A stretch of 24,580 bases of DNA, from the NCBI GenBank assembly GCA_905215445.1, contig CAJMPZ010000036.1:1-24580 (forward strand), read 5' to 3'. The DNA is from an uncultured bacterium. GTDB lineage: Bacteria > Actinomycetota > Coriobacteriia > Coriobacteriales > Coriobacteriaceae. The position numbers and the translations under genes are program-made. The notes below the pieces were generated by a model that was not told the origin of the DNA, did not search any database, and saw nothing but the letters and a program-made list of their open reading frames with translations. Of this stretch, positions 22,202 to 24,580 are shown one piece after another (the stretch's first letter is position 1; each line of letters opens with the position of its first letter).

Positions 22202-22579
22202 TTATTTAGCCTTGGGGCGCTTAGCACCGTACTTGGAACGGGCCTGCATACGGTTCTGGACCGGAGCAGCGTCGTAGGCGCCACGGATGACGTGATAACG
22301 GACACCAGGGAGGTCACGGACACGACCGCCGCGGACGAGCACGATGGAGTGCTCCTGCAGGTTGTGGCCCTCACCCGGGATGTAAGCGGTAACTTCGATG
22401 CCGTTGACGAGGCGAACACGGGCAACCTTACGAAGAGCCGAGTTCGGCTTCTTGGGGCTCGTGGTGAAGACGCGAGTGCACACGCCGCGCTTCTGGGAGT
22501 TGTGCTGCAGAGCAGCGTTCTTGGACTTCTTGGGCACGGAACGACGGCCCTGGCGAACCAGCTGGTTAATAGTAGGCAA
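22202..22579 (-). CDS. rpsL: 30S ribosomal protein S12
   Basis: S12 sits at the decoding centre and governs accuracy. The 125-residue protein starts MPTINQLVRQGRRS and has TTSPKKPNSALRKVARVRL, which contains the lysine whose change gives streptomycin resistance elsewhere; the unaltered lysines are present. GEGHNLQEHSIVLVRGGRV and the second hotspot region VRYHVIRG are intact too. The initiator is TTG at 22579 with AAGGAG 6 nt upstream. It is the first gene of the str operon, read from the promoter at 22673-22701. Confidence 0.97.
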   Translation of the reverse strand: MPTINQLVRQGRRSVPKKSKNAALQHNSQKRGVCTRVFTTSPKKPNSALRKVARVRLVNGIEVTAYIPGEGHNLQEHSIVLVRGGRVRDLPGVRYHVIRGAYDAAPVQNRMQARSKYGAKRPKAK

Positions 22580-22672
22580 AGCGTACTCCTTCTCGAATGA
22601 TTCCAGCTTTCTGTAAAGTGCAACGGCTTGAATCGAGGGGTCAGCATCCCCCTACGAAACACGCAGTTCGTT

Positions 22673-22701
22673 AGGATACGTGGCGTTAGCTGTGCCGTCA
22701 A
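22673..22701 (-). promoter_or_regulatory. str operon promoter
   Basis: On the minus strand TTGACG (22701-22696) and TATCCT (22678-22673) are 17 nt apart, a good sigma-A-type match. It would give a leader of about 85 nt before the rpsL TTG. An A/T-rich block lies further upstream near 22727-22740 and could act as an UP-like element. No other convincing promoter is seen in this gap. Confidence 0.65.
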
Positions 22702-22809
22702 CAGACCACGCCGCCGGGCGTATCCCAAAATAGCTATATTTCCGCAAAGCCTCCATAAAAGGAATCCCCGCCTGTGCGCAAGTGCCCATTCCAGCCGTCC
22801 ATGTAACGC

Positions 22810-22842
22810 AAAAATGGCCGCTTCCCCTAGTGGGAAGCGGCC
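22810..22842 (-). terminator. Terminator after the anti-sigma gene
   Basis: A perfect 11-bp stem (GGCCGCTTCCC at 22816-22826 with GGGAAGCGGCC at 22832-22842) has a 5-nt loop. On the minus strand TTTTT follows after one base. It lies only 7 nt after the anti-sigma stop codon. Confidence 0.85.
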
Positions 22843-22849
22843 TCAAGTC

Positions 22850-23926
22850 TTACGAGTAGACGATGGTAAAGGGTACTTCTGTTTCGGTCTCTCCTGTTGA
22901 TGTGCACCTCGTTCCCTCAAGGGTTACCGATACAACCTGATCGACATTGATGAGCCTTGCCGGAACCCAGATGTTCTCTCCGCTATTGCGTCCCATCGAA
23001 ACATAGAAATTGTACGCCCCTGCGTCGTCATCTTCGATAATCTGCTCTGACCCATCCTTGTAGGTGACGGTCAGTTTATGATCAACTGCTTCATAGCCCA
23101 GATCATCGATGTGCGTCTGGATGGAAAACGGACTGATCTCGAGAGGCGAGTCATCGGAGCGGAGTTCTTTTGTATCGACGTGCGCTCCGACGTTAAACTC
23201 TTGCGTCGATACCTCGATCACCTTCGCATCCCCACCTTTGCCCTCCGTCCAACTGATATTCCAGGTGACCGCATGTCGTAAATCTCGATCGCGATTCCAA
23301 GATGCAAAGTACATCGTGCCGTTAATGACCGTGTCGCTTGATGTGTCTTTATCAATGGTGCAGCGTGTATCAGCCCATTCCTCGCCGAAGTTCATGCTGG
23401 GTGTACTGACGCCCCCTTCTTCTTCACCATAGAGAACAAGTTCGCCAAGCTCTGCCGCCGGCTTGTAGTAGTTAACGCCATTCGGATTGGACAATGTAAA
23501 CGTCACAGCACCGCAACCGTTCTCGTCGATTGCCATCTCATGAATGTCGAGCGTATAGCCGTTGCCCTCGACGGACAGATTGACCTTCTGGACTGCACCC
23601 TCCAGGCTTTGGGGCGCGATACCATCACCAAACTCTCTGGTGTAGGTATATTTCGTCCCCGACGAGCCGCCATTTGTCCAGGTAACGGACTCTCCGTTGC
23701 CATGGTTTCCCCAGGCAGAGGCAAAATAACTGGAATTGACAACAGCGTAGGCGACCCCTCCGGTCGCCAGCACTCCGGCAAGGCATCCGATTACGGCAAC
23801 ATACAGAGGCTTCGCGTGACCCTTTCGGCGAAGCGGCTCGCCAGCAGCGGCATAAAGAACACGGTCAGCAAGATCGCTATCGGCTTGGACGGACTCGAAG
23901 GCCTGCTTGATCTGGTTGGATTTCAC
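22850..23926 (-). CDS. Putative membrane-anchored anti-sigma factor
   Basis: This 358-residue protein has a short cytoplasmic N-terminus (about 1-40), one membrane span at about 41-63 and an extracytoplasmic part of nearly 300 residues. The segment IKQAFESVQADSDLADRVL near the start resembles the short sigma-binding regions of DUF4179-like anti-sigma proteins, and no zinc-binding HxxxCxxC motif is seen. The outer region is rich in beta-type sequence and has three cysteines, and could sense an envelope signal. The start is GTG at 23926, with GGAGG upstream. It overlaps the sigma gene by 50 bp, the usual layout for a cognate pair. The anti-sigma role is inferred from topology and context. Confidence 0.75.
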   Translation of the reverse strand: MKSNQIKQAFESVQADSDLADRVLYAAAGEPLRRKGHAKPLYVAVIGCLAGVLATGGVAYAVVNSSYFASAWGNHGNGESVTWTNGGSSGTKYTYTREFGDGIAPQSLEGAVQKVNLSVEGNGYTLDIHEMAIDENGCGAVTFTLSNPNGVNYYKPAAELGELVLYGEEEGGVSTPSMNFGEEWADTRCTIDKDTSSDTVINGTMYFASWNRDRDLRHAVTWNISWTEGKGGDAKVIEVSTQEFNVGAHVDTKELRSDDSPLEISPFSIQTHIDDLGYEAVDHKLTVTYKDGSEQIIEDDDAGAYNFYVSMGRNSGENIWVPARLINVDQVVSVTLEGTRCTSTGETETEVPFTIVYS

Positions 23927-24395
23927 GGTCGCCCTCCTCTAGGATGAATTTGAGCTTCGATCTACCGCGAGCTAAACGCGTTCGAACGGTCGCGGCTGGC
24001 ACATGCAGTAACTCGGCAATTTCTGAAGTCGAGAAGCCCAGATAGTAATAGAGCACGATAGGAATACGGAATCGCTCCGGAAGTCGCATAATGTCTGACA
24101 GGACCGCCCTGGTCTCCTCCTGCGCCGTCGAAAGCGAATCGGCCAGGTTCTCAATATCCTCCACGCGCCTCCATGGCTTTCGAAAGAGCGATTTGCATTC
24201 ATTGATCGTGACCCGGATAAGCCAGCGGCGAAGATGCTCCCAACTTTCAAAGTTTCCATCGCCTTTGAGTAACTTCAGAAAGACGTCTTGAGCGACATCG
24301 TCGGCGTCAGCGCGATCGCGCAGGTACGTCAATGCGATTCGAAACACGACATCCCGGTGATCTTCGACCGCCTGTCTAAATGCTTGTTCTTCCAT
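23877..24395 (-). CDS. ECF-family RNA polymerase sigma factor
   Basis: This is an extracytoplasmic-function sigma factor of 172 residues. Region 2 is at about residues 10-75 (FRIALTYLRDRADADDVAQDVFLKLL, then the RRWLIRVTINECKS segment). Region 4 is at about 105-155 (LPERFRIPIVLYYYLGFSTSEIAELLHVPAATVRTRLARGR, with the helix-turn-helix). ATG 24395 is preceded by GGGAGGTGATT, an excellent site; a GTG at 24401 lies inside that site and is rejected. The downstream overlapping gene is a probable membrane anti-sigma protein. A TGAAAC-N17-CGTA element upstream suggests it transcribes its own operon. The regulon is unknown. Confidence 0.92.
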   Translation of the reverse strand: MEEQAFRQAVEDHRDVVFRIALTYLRDRADADDVAQDVFLKLLKGDGNFESWEHLRRWLIRVTINECKSLFRKPWRRVEDIENLADSLSTAQEETRAVLSDIMRLPERFRIPIVLYYYLGFSTSEIAELLHVPAATVRTRLARGRSKLKFILEEGDREIQPDQAGLRVRPSR

Positions 24396-24445
24396 AATCA
24401 CCTCCCGGTGACGTTATTGGTTCTCGATGAGGCCCTCACCTTAGA

Positions 24446-24472
24446 TACGCTCTTGTCGGACTAAATGTTTCA
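24446..24472 (-). promoter_or_regulatory. Likely autoregulated ECF promoter
   Basis: On the minus strand TGAAAC (24472-24467) and CGTA (24449-24446) are 17 nt apart. This closely resembles the ECF-class consensus known for Bacillus SigW and SigM (TGAAAC, N16, CGTA or CGTC). It lies about 50 bp upstream of the sigma gene, as expected for self-activation. Confidence 0.55.
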
Positions 24473-24502
24473 AATTCAAGCAGGAAAAAACCTACCAAAA
24501 TA

Positions 24503-24546
24503 AACCTGTCCCTTATTGGCAAGGGATCAACGGAACGCAACAGGTT
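24503..24546. other. Nested inverted repeats near the right edge
   Basis: TCCCTT (24509-24514) pairs with AAGGGA (24521-24526), and outside it AACCTGT (24503-24509) is complementary to ACAGGTT (24540-24546). On the minus strand T-rich sequence follows (24482-24502). It may be the terminator of a gene beyond the window, or a regulatory site. No gene is seen from 24473 to the end. Confidence 0.3.
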
Positions 24547-24580
24547 GAGCATACGCAAGCGAGCGGCCCCCAGAGCGTAC

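Overview
The window is G+C-rich bacterial chromosome with dense genes, short intercistronic gaps and strong Shine-Dalgarno sites. The mannose-family PTS, a FabK-type type II fatty acid (FAS II) cluster, an ECF sigma/anti-sigma pair and the overall base composition suggest an anaerobic gut actinobacterium of the Coriobacteriia, Collinsella-like. That assignment is inference, since no rRNA gene or other species marker is present. Nearly everything is on the minus strand. Only two DeoR-family regulators and birA are on plus.

Positions 1-5346 hold a sugar-import locus. On the minus strand, IIA (3524), IIB (2966), IIC (2409) and IID (1600) of a mannose/fructose/sorbose-family PTS are followed by a cytoplasmic Cys-type sulfatase cut by the left window edge. 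Diverging from it on plus are two tandem DeoR-family regulators. The gap between them carries an array of TTCGTTCTG units at the PTS promoter. Convergent to the regulators is a 75-codon remnant that appears to join the start of an AgaS-like sugar isomerase to the tail of a NagA-like deacetylase. Together these suggest uptake and intracellular desulfation of a sulfated amino sugar, with part of the original catabolic set lost.

Positions 5705-7518 carry a histidine phosphatase and a cation diffusion facilitator. Positions 7669-8883 encode an unusual glucose/beta-glucoside-superfamily PTS IIC lacking IIB and IIA.

Positions 8924-18098 hold a complete FAS II and acetyl-CoA carboxylase operon read on minus in the order fabH, acpP, fabK, fabD, fabG, fabF, accB, fabZ, accC, accDA. 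The genes abut or overlap, accD and accA are fused, and the order is that known from Streptococcus. birA, which would biotinylate AccB, diverges from fabH across a 174-bp gap containing a perfect TGTTAAC-N2-GTTAACA palindrome.

Positions 19166-22701 form a str-type operon, rpsL-rpsG-fusA-rpsJ. It has no tuf, it ends in a terminator after rpsJ, and two of its genes start with TTG. Positions 22850-24472 hold an ECF sigma factor and an overlapping membrane anti-sigma gene. A TGAAAC-N17-CGTA promoter in front suggests autoregulation. Factor-independent terminators separate the units at 5379-5411, 7598-7630, 19110-19146 and 22810-22842. No tRNA, rRNA, CRISPR array or insertion sequence was seen, and no gene-free stretch exceeds 300 bases.
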